A program made the translations under genes and the position numbers. Of a stretch of DNA of 6,143 nt, positions 1 to 6,143 are shown in pieces (position 1 is the first letter of the stretch; each line of letters begins with the position of its first letter). This DNA comes from Eubacterium sp. GTDB lineage: Bacteria; Bacillota; Clostridia; Lachnospirales; Lachnospiraceae. The stretch covers positions 1 to 6,143 of the forward strand of contig JAFZXD010000152.1 of NCBI GenBank assembly GCA_017616955.1, given 5' to 3'. A model generated the notes under the pieces. That model was not told the origin of the DNA, searched no databases, and worked only from the letters and a program-made list of their open reading frames with translations.

Positions 1-821
1 ATACCTTTCGGATTACCTGTTCCGGGGTCTATAGTATTTCTCGTAAACTTTATGGTTCCGTCAGGATTATATTCGTTTGGTCTCTTCCTGCGCATCTGTT
101 TTGCTTTAACAAACTTCTGCCTTCTCCTTATATCCGAGATTGAAGGAGCATATTTGCTCTTCATAAGGAAGAAATACAGAAAATAATTCGCAACCGAACA
201 GAAAACGATAATTCTTGTAAAGAATCCGCCGGTAGCAAAATAGAAAAGCAGGATCGCCAGATCTACATATGCCAGATACTTCATCTTAAGCGGAATAACA
301 AAGTACAGATAAACCGTATTCTCTCCTCCGACAACCGTAAATGCCAAAAAGATACTCATCAGAAGAAGTCTTGTTATCATAAGACCGGCACTAACAGAAT
401 CCTGAATATCCATATAGTGGAGTGTAGCATTCGGACTCCACACATAGTAGTAATACGATCCGATAAGCACGCATATATTTGTAAAAAGGGCTCCACCGAT
501 CACATACAGATTGTAAATGAATCTGCCCCAGTACATTTCCAGAGAACGTCCCAGCCAATAATAAAACAAAAGATTTATGGGGAGAAAAAGAATCGATAAT
601 CCCGAGCTCAATTCATATGGAACTGTAAAGATCCACGTAAACAGTCTCCAATACTGATGTTTTAAAACGATGAAACTCGGAATCAAAATGAGCTGTTCAT
701 ACACTCCGGGAGCAGCATATCTTATAACGTAACCAACAATAATACATACAATAGTAACCATATACAAGTATGGTATCGTAAACCTTCCCAAATGTTTTTC
801 CAGCTTATTAAGTGTTTTCAT
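1..821 (-). CDS. Rhomboid/derlin-like multi-pass membrane protein, probably catalytically inactive (3' end outside window)
   Basis: The frame is open from ATG at 821 to the window edge, giving 273 residues with no stop; the C-terminus is missing. An AGAGGA ribosome site at 828-833, 6 nt before the ATG, supports the start. Seen: hydrophobic segments at about residues 19-37, 44-67, 75-91, 102-126, 147-164, 170-195 and 200-220, then a strongly basic tail (RRRQKFVKAKQMRRKRP, about 232-248). Rhomboid-like hallmarks are a WR pair at W58-R59 followed by T62, N83 in the second core helix, and G91-x3-E95-x3-G99. The catalytic parts are not found: there is no GxSG serine motif, and the HxxxN histidine position, four before N83, is Phe79. 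I therefore infer a pseudoprotease-like or derlin-like membrane protein acting in the cytoplasmic membrane. Related Lachnospiraceae proteins, as I recall, end in a small Cys-rich domain; that part would lie outside the window. It is transcribed divergently from the large activase gene. The family call is moderately sure; its role is unknown. Confidence 0.6.
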   Translation of the reverse strand, partial: MKTLNKLEKHLGRFTIPYLYMVTIVCIIVGYVIRYAAPGVYEQLILIPSFIVLKHQYWRLFTWIFTVPYELSSGLSILFLPINLLFYYWLGRSLEMYWGRFIYNLYVIGGALFTNICVLIGSYYYYVWSPNATLHYMDIQDSVSAGLMITRLLLMSIFLAFTVVGGENTVYLYFVIPLKMKYLAYVDLAILLFYFATGGFFTRIIVFCSVANYFLYFFLMKSKYAPSISDIRRRQKFVKAKQMRRKRPNEYNPDGTIKFTRNTIDPGTGNPKG

Positions 822-867
822 TATAAATCCTCTTACTACAAGTCTTTCTTTTAAACATACAAAGTAA

Positions 868-896
868 ATTATACGACACAAGTATATAAAACACAA
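868..896 (-). promoter_or_regulatory. Predicted sigma-A promoter for the rhomboid-like gene
   Basis: Read on the minus strand, TTGTGT (891-896) and a perfect TATAAT (868-873) are separated by 17 bp. The predicted start near 861 gives a leader of about 40 nt before the ATG at 821. The -35 matches the TTGACA consensus at only three positions, so strength rests mainly on the -10. Confidence 0.55.
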
Positions 897-926
897 GGCA
901 AGCTTATAAAAATAAAAAAGAAAAAT

Positions 927-955
927 TTGAAATAAATCTACTACTGCTATATAAT
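927..955 (+). promoter_or_regulatory. Predicted sigma-A promoter for the large activase gene
   Basis: TTGAAA (927-932) and a perfect TATAAT (950-955) are separated by exactly 17 bp, in an A/T-rich context with A-tracts immediately upstream (about 908-925) that could act as an UP-element. The predicted start near 962 leaves a leader of about 30 nt before the TTG at 992. That is too short for a riboswitch, so control, if any, is likely at transcription initiation. Confidence 0.75.
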
Positions 956-976
956 GTTCTTTCGAAGAAAAATCAT

Positions 977-984
977 AAGGAGTG
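977..984 (+). promoter_or_regulatory. Ribosome binding site fixing the TTG start of the large gene
   Basis: AAGGAGTG lies 977-984; counted from the end of AAGGAG (982) there are 9 nt to the TTG at 992. No ATG or GTG sits at a suitable distance. The phosphate-binding motif LGIDIGSTT begins at residue 4, so any later start would destroy the domain. Together these make TTG the start. Confidence 0.85.
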
Positions 985-991
985 TCAGAAG

Positions 992-3900
992 TTGAAACAT
1001 TTAGGAATTGATATCGGATCAACAACCGTTAAGGTAGCGGTTATAGATGAGAAAAACAACATACTATACAGTGAATATAAAAGACATTTTGCTAAAATCA
1101 AAGAAACACTCAAAGAACTGCTGGAAAATGCCATCCAGTCTATCGGTGATACCGAAGTTGCTGCTGACATCACAGGTTCCGGCGGACTCGCACTTTCAAA
1201 TGTAATAGGAATACCTTTCGAGCAGGAAGTAGTTTGTGTATCTACTGCTCTTAAAACATTTGCACCCAAAACTCAGGTGGCTATCGAGCTTGGTGGTGAG
1301 GATGCAAAAATCATATATTTTTCTAAAAACGGTATCGAACAGCGTATGAACTCAGTTTGTGCCGGTGGTACAGGCTCATTTATCGATCAGATGGCAGCAC
1401 TTCTTATGACAGATGCATCCGGTCTTAACGAGCTTGCAAAGGATTACGATACCATCCACCCTATCGCTGCTCGTTGCGGTGTATTTGCCAAAACTGATAT
1501 CCAGCCACTTATAAATGAAGGAGCTACAAAGCCTAATCTGTCTGCTTCTATCTTCCAGGCTGTTGTAAATCAGACTATATCAGGTCTCGCATGCGGAAAA
1601 CCTATCCGTGGTTACGTAGCATTCCTCGGTGGACCTCTCCACTTCCTGGATCAGCTCCGTGCCAGATTCGTAGACACTCTTAATCTAGATGATGAACATG
1701 CTATCATTCCGGATAACTCACACCTTTTCGCAGCCAGCGGTGCTGCTCTTCATGCAGATGACTCAAATACAGTCATGCTTTCAGAGCTTGCTGCAAAGCT
1801 TACTCCTGAACTCAAGATAGAGATGGAAGTAAATCGTCTCGATCCTCTGTTCAAGAATGATTCAGAGTATAACGAGTTCACAAACCGCATGTCTAAATAC
1901 AAGGTTAAAAGAGGAAACCTCGCTGATTACAAAGGAAATGTATTCCTCGGTATCGACGCAGGTTCAACTACAACAAAGCTCGCTCTTATTGGTGAAGAAG
2001 GCGAACTTCTGTATGATTTCTACAGTAACAATAACGGAAGTCCCGTTAATACAACTATAAAGGCTCTGAAGGAGATATATTCACTTCTCCCATCAACAGC
2101 CAAGATTGCAGGAAGCTGCTCTACAGGATACGGAGAAGCTCTTCTTAAGTCTGCTTTCAATCTGGACTACGGCGAAGTTGAGACTATCGCTCACTATACT
2201 GCCGCTGCTTTCTTTGACCCTAAGGTTGATACAATCCTCGATATCGGTGGTCAGGATATGAAATGTATCAAAATCAGAGAAGGTGTTGTAGACAACGTAA
2301 TGCTCAACGAATCATGTTCTTCTGGATGTGGTTCATTTATAGAAACATTTGCAAATTCCCTTGATTACAAGGTTCAGGATTTCGCCAAGATTGCTCTCTA
2401 TGCAAAGAGCCCTATCGACCTCGGTTCAAGATGTACGGTATTCATGAACTCAAAGGTTAAACAGGCTCAGAAGGAAGGAGCTACTGTTGAGGATATATCA
2501 GCTGGTCTTGCTTATTCCGTAATCAAAAATGCCCTTCTCAAGGTTATCAAGCTTACAGATCCTAAGCAGCTTGGTTCTCAGATAGTCGTTCAGGGTGGTA
2601 CATTCTACAACGATGCTGTTCTGAGAGCATTTGAGATAGTATCCGGCGCAAAGGCTATCCGTCCTGACATCGCAGGTATAATGGGTGCATTCGGTGCTGC
2701 TCTTATAGCAAGAGATAATTATTCCGAAGGATTCGAATCTACTACTCTTCCAAGTAAAGACGTAGAAGAACTTACATACGAAACACAGATGGCACGTTGC
2801 GGCAAATGTACAAACAACTGCCTTCTTACTATAAATAAATTCACAGGTAACAGAAGATTCATCACAGGAAACAGATGTGAACAGGGTCTCGGTCTTAAGA
2901 AGAATGCCGAAAACCTTCCTAACCTGTACGAGTATAAGTTCAACCGTGTATTCGGATATGAACCACTTTCAGCCGAAGAGGCAACTCGTGGTGAGATTGG
3001 CGTACCAAGAGTTCTTAACATGTATGAGAACTATCCGTTCTGGTATACATTCCTTACAGAACTCAAGTACAGAGTTATTCTGTCACCTAAGTCAGACAAG
3101 AACATATATCAGCTGGGTATCGAATCTATCCCAAGTGATACAGAATGCTACCCTGCAAAGATAAGCCACGGTCACGTTATGTGGCTTGTTAAGAACGGAC
3201 TTAAGACTATATTCTATCCATGTATTCCATATGAGATGAACGAGACACCGGACGCAAATAACCATTACAACTGTCCTATCGTTACATCTTATTCAGAGAA
3301 TATTAAGAATAACATGGAAGAACTTGAAACTGAACACATCACTTACATTCGTCCTTTCCTGGCACTTGATAACAAGCTTGCCCTTAAGGATCGTATGTTC
3401 AGAGAGTTTACCAAGTATACAGATGTAACTCGTGAAGAGATCAGCAATGCCATAGATAAGGCTTACGAAGAGGCTGAAAAGGTTAAACAGGATGTTCGTA
3501 AGAAAGGCGAGGAAACGCTCAAGTATCTCGAAGAGAATGGTAAAGTCGGAATCGTTCTTGCCGGAAGACCATACCACGTTGATCCTGAGATCAATCATGG
3601 TATTCCTGAGCTTATTAATTCATACGGAGTTGCTGTACTTTCAGAAGATTCAATCTCCCACCTCGGAGATGTCGACAGACCTCTTATCGTATCAGACCAG
3701 TGGATGTACCATTCAAGACTTTACAAAGCTGCAAACTACGTTAAGACCAAGACCAACCTTGAACTCGTACAGCTCTTCTCATTTGGTTGCGGACTGGACG
3801 CTGTTACAACAGACTGCGTAAAGGATATACTTTCAAATTCAAATAAGATATATACAGTATTAAAGATAGATGAGGTTTCAAACCTCGGAGCTGCCCGTAT

Positions 3901-5233
3901 CCGTATACGTTCACTTCTTTCAGCTATGAAAGTCAGAGAGAAAAAGCAGTTTAAGCCTATCGATTGTTCGACTGCACTTAACAGAGTCGAATTCACAAAG
4001 GATATGCGTGAAGACTATACAGTACTCTGTCCTCAGATGTCACCGATACATTTTAAGATGCTTCAGGCTGCAATGAGACATTTCCATGTAAACTTCGTAA
4101 TGCTTCCTGACGCTCAGAAGTCTACTATCGACGAAGGTCTGAGATTCGTTAACAACGATGCATGCTATCCTTCAATTATCGTTGTAGGACAGCTTATGGA
4201 AGCTATCGAGTCAGGCAAATATGACGTAAACAAACTGGCAGTCGCAATAACACAGACCGGTGGTGGTTGCCGTGCAACAAACTATATCGGATTCATCCGT
4301 CGTGCCCTTGCCAAGTCAGGATATGCACAGATTCCTGTACTTTCGATAAGTGCTCAGGGACTTGAAAAGAATTCCGGATTCAAGATCAACATGAAGGGAC
4401 TTAAATGCGCGCTTCACGCCGTAATGTACGGAGATCTCTTCATGAGAGTTGTATACAGAACAAGACCTTATGAGAAGAAACCGGGATCTGTTAATAAACT
4501 TCATAAAAAATGGGAAAAGATATGTATAAGAGATATCGAACGAGGCTCTCACAACTTTGGTAAGATATGTAGAGATATCGTAAGAGACTTTGATAATATC
4601 CCACTGGATGAGACAGTTAAGAAGCCAAAGGTTGGTATCGTAGGCGAGATACTGGTTAAGTTCCTTCCATCAGCCAACAACCACCTTGTAGACCTTCTCG
4701 AAGCAGAAGGAGCTGAGGCAGTTATGCCTGACCTTCTCGACTTCCTGTCATACAGTGCTTACAACTCAAACTACAAATACGAATTCCTTGGTAAGTCCAA
4801 GAAATCCGCTAAGATAAGTAACCTTTTGATCAACTTACTTGAACAGATGCGTAGACCTATGGTTAAAGCTCTTCAGAAGAGCAAACGTTTTGATCCACCA
4901 ACACCTATCGCTACTATTGCAGGTTATGCAAGACCTATCGTATCTATCGGTAACGAAACAGGTGAGGGATGGTTCCTTACAGGTGAAATGGTTGAGCTTA
5001 TCAAGCACGGTGCACCAAATATCGTTTGCTGCCAGCCATTTGCTTGTCTGCCAAACCACATCATCGGAAAAGGTGTTATAAAGAAACTTAGAAACGTTTA
5101 TCCGGATGCAAACATCACTCCTATCGACTTCGACCCTGGTGCATCCGAAGTAAACCAGATCAACCGAATCAAACTTATGCTTGCGTCGGCTAAAGACAAC
5201 CTTGAAGCTTCTGAAAATTCCGAAGCATCATAA
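992..5233 (+). CDS. Giant 2-hydroxyacyl-CoA dehydratase activase-type protein: two BcrAD/BadFG ATPase modules, DUF2229 and HgdB-like C-terminal half
   Basis: Intact 1413-residue protein with a TTG start. Module 1 (about 3-260): [11 protein letters not shown] at 4-14, ELGGEDAK from 99, a CAGGTGSF cluster loop with C123, RCGVFAKTD with C162, and GAAL near its end. A linker (about 265-315) leads to module 2 (about 317-575): [11 protein letters not shown] at 319-329, DIGGQD at 417-422, SCSSGCGSF with C442 and C446, and SRCTVF with C481. Next come C603-x2-C606-x3-C610 and C629, then a DUF2229-type region from about 671 (TECYPAK C719, FYPCIPYE C744, C761). The C-terminal half resembles HgdB/HgdA-type [4Fe-4S] dehydratase or double-cubane proteins: GRPYH after V852, FGCG C933, C942, C1013, DACYPS C1058, [10 protein letters not shown]1093 and CCQPFAC C1346/1347/1352. 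Known for the family: activases hydrolyse ATP to drive an electron at very low potential from their [4Fe-4S] cluster into a partner, in the cytoplasm of strict anaerobes. Inference: activase and acceptor are fused here. The substrate is unknown. About 1400 residues is the usual length, as I recall, for these acyl-CoA dehydratase activase-related proteins. It is monocistronic, with no partner genes beside it. Confidence 0.93.
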   Translation: MKHLGIDIGSTTVKVAVIDEKNNILYSEYKRHFAKIKETLKELLENAIQSIGDTEVAADITGSGGLALSNVIGIPFEQEVVCVSTALKTFAPKTQVAIELGGEDAKIIYFSKNGIEQRMNSVCAGGTGSFIDQMAALLMTDASGLNELAKDYDTIHPIAARCGVFAKTDIQPLINEGATKPNLSASIFQAVVNQTISGLACGKPIRGYVAFLGGPLHFLDQLRARFVDTLNLDDEHAIIPDNSHLFAASGAALHADDSNTVMLSELAAKLTPELKIEMEVNRLDPLFKNDSEYNEFTNRMSKYKVKRGNLADYKGNVFLGIDAGSTTTKLALIGEEGELLYDFYSNNNGSPVNTTIKALKEIYSLLPSTAKIAGSCSTGYGEALLKSAFNLDYGEVETIAHYTAAAFFDPKVDTILDIGGQDMKCIKIREGVVDNVMLNESCSSGCGSFIETFANSLDYKVQDFAKIALYAKSPIDLGSRCTVFMNSKVKQAQKEGATVEDISAGLAYSVIKNALLKVIKLTDPKQLGSQIVVQGGTFYNDAVLRAFEIVSGAKAIRPDIAGIMGAFGAALIARDNYSEGFESTTLPSKDVEELTYETQMARCGKCTNNCLLTINKFTGNRRFITGNRCEQGLGLKKNAENLPNLYEYKFNRVFGYEPLSAEEATRGEIGVPRVLNMYENYPFWYTFLTELKYRVILSPKSDKNIYQLGIESIPSDTECYPAKISHGHVMWLVKNGLKTIFYPCIPYEMNETPDANNHYNCPIVTSYSENIKNNMEELETEHITYIRPFLALDNKLALKDRMFREFTKYTDVTREEISNAIDKAYEEAEKVKQDVRKKGEETLKYLEENGKVGIVLAGRPYHVDPEINHGIPELINSYGVAVLSEDSISHLGDVDRPLIVSDQWMYHSRLYKAANYVKTKTNLELVQLFSFGCGLDAVTTDCVKDILSNSNKIYTVLKIDEVSNLGAARIRIRSLLSAMKVREKKQFKPIDCSTALNRVEFTKDMREDYTVLCPQMSPIHFKMLQAAMRHFHVNFVMLPDAQKSTIDEGLRFVNNDACYPSIIVVGQLMEAIESGKYDVNKLAVAITQTGGGCRATNYIGFIRRALAKSGYAQIPVLSISAQGLEKNSGFKINMKGLKCALHAVMYGDLFMRVVYRTRPYEKKPGSVNKLHKKWEKICIRDIERGSHNFGKICRDIVRDFDNIPLDETVKKPKVGIVGEILVKFLPSANNHLVDLLEAEGAEAVMPDLLDFLSYSAYNSNYKYEFLGKSKKSAKISNLLINLLEQMRRPMVKALQKSKRFDPPTPIATIAGYARPIVSIGNETGEGWFLTGEMVELIKHGAPNIVCCQPFACLPNHIIGKGVIKKLRNVYPDANITPIDFDPGASEVNQINRIKLMLASAKDNLEASENSEAS

Positions 5234-5261
5234 TAATACGATTAAAATCTAATATACAAGA

Positions 5262-5298
5262 AAGTGGACAGTTGAAATCTGATTTCAACTGTCCACTT
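5262..5298. terminator. Perfect 17-bp hairpin in the convergent intergenic region; likely terminator of the large gene
   Basis: Arms 5262-5278 and 5282-5298 pair without mismatch around a CTG loop, starting 28 nt after the large gene's stop. On the plus strand the stem is followed by ATTATGTAAACC, so the U-tract is weak. On the minus strand it is followed by TTCTTGTATATT, also weak. The position fits termination of the large gene, possibly bidirectional, or an mRNA 3'-end stabilising stem. Confidence 0.6.
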
Positions 5299-5360
5299 AT
5301 TATGTAAACCTATTAATTACTGTTTTACAGCAGGATATCTGTTAAAAATATTAGATGTTT

Positions 5361-5400
5361 TTAATAAAAAATGTGGCAACCGCCTATGACGGTTACCACA
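5361..5400 (-). terminator. Rho-independent terminator of the small secreted-peptide gene
   Basis: On the minus strand an 11-bp stem (5390-5400 with 5372-5382, one A-C mismatch at 5395/5377) closes a 7-nt loop and is followed directly by ATTTTTTATT (about 5371-5362). It begins 11 nt beyond the stop codon of the 66-aa gene. This is a textbook intrinsic terminator and defines the direction of that transcript. Confidence 0.88.
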
Positions 5401-5410
5401 CATTATCGAT

Positions 5411-5611
5411 TTAATAATTCTTACGGCCTGCATATCCGTCCTGTCTTCCAACAGGACCTGTTCCAAGACCCTCACCACGAAGATGAACCCCTTTACTCTC
5501 ACCAGTTATATGCTTTGTTCTTCCGGCAGCTTGAGTATCAACAGATGTAGCAAATAAAACAGAACAACCAATAGCAAATGCAACAAGAATAGATAAGACT
5601 CTTCTCTTCAT
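5411..5611 (-). CDS. Small secreted glycine-rich basic peptide, 66 aa, unrecognised
   Basis: I do not recognise this gene. The start at 5611 is chosen over an in-frame ATG at 5632, because AAAGGAG (5623-5629) overlaps codons 2-4 of the longer version and serves the ATG at 5611; the earlier ATG has no ribosome site. Seen: a typical export signal with MKRR, a hydrophobic core at about residues 5-24 and a polar VDTQAAG cleavage region, with probable signal peptidase I cutting near residue 30. A looser lipobox-like FAIGC (C16) is present, but the hydrophobic stretch continues past it, so a lipoprotein is less likely. The mature part is about 36 residues with 9 Gly, 7 Lys/Arg and 3 Asp/Glu, ending RQDGYAGRKNY. 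It contains no Cys, so it has no disulfides or lanthionine bridges. The GTGPxG stretch faintly resembles DUF5320-type short proteins, which is not enough to assign a family. A strong promoter upstream and a good terminator downstream show it is a discrete transcription unit. The role is unknown; a signal, antimicrobial or cell-wall peptide are all open. Confidence 0.8.
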   Translation of the reverse strand: MKRRVLSILVAFAIGCSVLFATSVDTQAAGRTKHITGESKGVHLRGEGLGTGPVGRQDGYAGRKNY

Positions 5612-5622
5612 AATAACTTCTT

Positions 5623-5629
5623 CTCCTTT
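5623..5629 (-). promoter_or_regulatory. Ribosome binding site deciding the start of the 66-aa secreted peptide
   Basis: On the minus strand AAAGGAG is followed by 11 nt and then the ATG at 5611. Its overlap with the reading frame of the upstream ATG (5632) argues that the longer 73-aa version, which would put the acidic MKGEEVI before a normal signal peptide, is not the real product. Confidence 0.75.
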
Positions 5630-5639
5630 CATTCAAGTA

Positions 5640-5663
5640 ATATGTTTTTTGCAAAAAACATAT
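5640..5663. repeat. Perfect 24-bp palindrome over the predicted transcription start of the secreted-peptide gene; operator candidate
   Basis: Half-site ATATGTTTTTTG (5640-5651) is followed by its exact reverse complement to 5663. It lies 3 bp downstream of the predicted -10 and covers the expected +1 near 5660, the usual place for a repressor operator. In RNA most of it would instead form a 5' stem-loop of about 10 bp with a UGCA loop, ending 10 nt before the ribosome site, which could stabilise the message. No poly-U follows on the minus strand, so it is a poor terminator for the gene to the right. Confidence 0.7.
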
Positions 5664-5666
5664 ATT

Positions 5667-5695
5667 ATTCTAGTAATTGAATTTTATAAAGTCAA
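5667..5695 (-). promoter_or_regulatory. Strong predicted sigma-A promoter of the secreted-peptide gene
   Basis: On the minus strand TTGACT (5690-5695) and TAGAAT (5667-5672), each matching consensus at five of six positions, are separated by exactly 17 bp. The predicted start near 5660 gives a leader of about 49 nt to the ATG at 5611, with the 24-bp palindrome at its very 5' end. Confidence 0.8.
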
Positions 5696-5739
5696 GTACA
5701 AACATAATCTAGAATTATATACACAGGAAATATACGTTA

Positions 5740-6143
5740 TTATTGTTCAATTGTAGGAGTCCAATATTCTGAATAATAGATATCCGTCAACAAATAAGTT
5801 ATCTTAGATTTAGCTCCAACATCTTCATAGCTAAGAACTGCATCTTTACTATATGTCCATTGTTCTCCAACCATGTATCTATCTTGATAATTTCCATCAC
5901 GATCGTAAAAATCACATATAAAATCTATCTTTGTACCATCAGCAATTTCTGTCACAGCTTTTGCTACAGGCATATCCGACTCATCCTTTGCTCCCTCTCC
6001 GGAAACTCCTGACTCGTCATCTATATAATCTGTTCCGAATTCACTTACATCATCCTTATAATAATACATTGCTCCTTCTATATATCCATAATGATGTTCC
6101 TTATCAAATATAATTATAAGATTAAATCTTACACCATCAACAA
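5740..6143 (-). CDS. C-terminal fragment of a larger protein, possibly a clostripain (C11) family cysteine peptidase (5' end outside window)
   Basis: The frame is open from the window edge to TAA at 5740-5742, giving 133 residues. The Met encoded at 6067-6069 is internal (residue 25 of the fragment), since in-frame sequence continues upstream without a stop and no ribosome site precedes it. Seen: a beta-rich start (FNLIIIFD at 6-13, YGYIEGA at 18-24), a strongly acidic Ser/Gly/Asp/Glu-rich stretch at about 29-57, then DGTKIDFICDFYD (68-80) and a C-terminal TYLLTDIYYSEYWTP. From memory, clostripain-like C11 peptidases of gut Clostridia end with a similar arrangement: FD..GYxxGA, then IDFLCDYY, then a LTDIY..xYWTP-like tail. 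That is the basis of the call. The catalytic His/Cys domain would lie upstream and cannot be seen, so activity and export signal are untestable here. It lies 128 bp upstream of the secreted-peptide gene on the same strand, and no terminator is visible between them, so readthrough into that gene is possible. Confidence 0.6.
   Translation of the reverse strand, partial: VDGVRFNLIIIFDKEHHYGYIEGAMYYYKDDVSEFGTDYIDDESGVSGEGAKDESDMPVAKAVTEIADGTKIDFICDFYDRDGNYQDRYMVGEQWTYSKDAVLSYEDVGAKSKITYLLTDIYYSEYWTPTIEQ

Noticed and set aside
417..599. Plus-strand 60-codon ORF within the rhomboid-like gene
   Set aside because: It is antisense to a membrane protein gene with clear helices and a ribosome site; there is no independent support.
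985..1269. Antisense ORF of 94 codons over the start of the large gene
   Set aside because: It is fully opposite the activase phosphate-binding region, has no ribosome site or domain, and is explained by codon bias of the sense gene.
2719..3021. Antisense ORF of 100 codons inside the large gene, with similar ones at 3293-3598, 3736-3996, 4316-4552 and 4835-5059
   Set aside because: All lie within a continuous, domain-supported sense frame and show no credible protein features.
2877..3164. Same-strand out-of-frame ORF of 95 codons, with others at 1857-2060, 3492-3821 and 4839-5081
   Set aside because: They are nested in the intact large gene. No frameshift is needed, since the main frame is unbroken from 992 to 5233.
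5323..5346. Imperfect inverted repeat TTTTACAG ... CTGTTAAAA between the two hairpins
   Set aside because: The stem is short and A/T-rich with a bulge, and no function can be supported.
5317..5502. Minus-strand 61-codon ORF overlapping the secreted-peptide gene
   Set aside because: It runs through the strong terminator at 5361-5400 in another frame and has no ribosome site.
5714..5719. Second TATAAT on the minus strand upstream of the secreted-peptide gene
   Set aside because: At 17 bp its -35 position reads TAATAA, and the next TTGAAC is 25 bp away. The TTGACT/TAGAAT pair nearer the gene is far better.
5931..6113. Plus-strand 60-codon ORF opposite the right-hand partial gene
   Set aside because: It is a low-complexity Leu/His/Pro-rich translation typical of an antisense frame of an acidic, Tyr-rich coding region.

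Overview
The window looks like chromosomal DNA from a low-to-moderate G+C anaerobic Firmicute, most likely a Lachnospiraceae-type Clostridium relative (Butyrivibrio/Roseburia/Coprococcus-like). The evidence is an oxygen-sensitive 2-hydroxyacyl-CoA dehydratase activase-type iron-sulfur protein, purine-rich AGGAGG-like ribosome binding sites, canonical sigma-A promoters with 17-bp spacers, a TTG start codon, and a rhomboid-like membrane protein of a type I associate with Lachnospiraceae. The assignment is inferred from protein character alone; no rRNA or marker gene is present.

Layout, left to right. (1) Positions 1-821, minus strand: most of a multi-pass membrane protein with rhomboid/derlin-like sequence features but no visible catalytic Ser/His, cut by the window edge at its C-terminus. 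(2) Positions 822-991: a compact divergent intergenic region with a predicted promoter for each direction. (3) Positions 992-5233, plus strand: one very large intact gene (1413 codons). It encodes two tandem BadF/BadG/BcrA/BcrD-type ATPase (activase) modules fused to a DUF2229 region and an HgdB-like C-terminal half. (4) Positions 5234-5410: a convergent intergenic region holding a perfect 17-bp hairpin after the large gene and a classic Rho-independent terminator for the minus-strand gene coming from the right. (5) Positions 5411-5611, minus strand: a 66-aa gene with a clear export signal and a short, glycine-rich, basic mature part. It has its own strong promoter, and a perfect 24-bp palindrome sits on the predicted transcription start. 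(6) Positions 5740-6143, minus strand: the C-terminal 133 residues of a larger protein whose start lies beyond the window, tentatively a clostripain (C11) family peptidase.

The large gene stands alone: it has its own promoter and terminator, and no separate dehydratase subunits are visible. Because activase and dehydratase-like parts share one chain, it may be a self-contained ATP-driven low-potential redox enzyme. The right-hand pair (possible secreted protease and small secreted peptide, same strand, 128 bp apart) may be functionally related, but the internal promoter suggests that the peptide is regulated separately. The peptide with its operator-like palindrome is the least explained item in the window. 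The large fusion protein belongs to a recognisable but functionally poorly defined family. No mobile elements, CRISPR arrays, tRNAs or rRNAs were seen.
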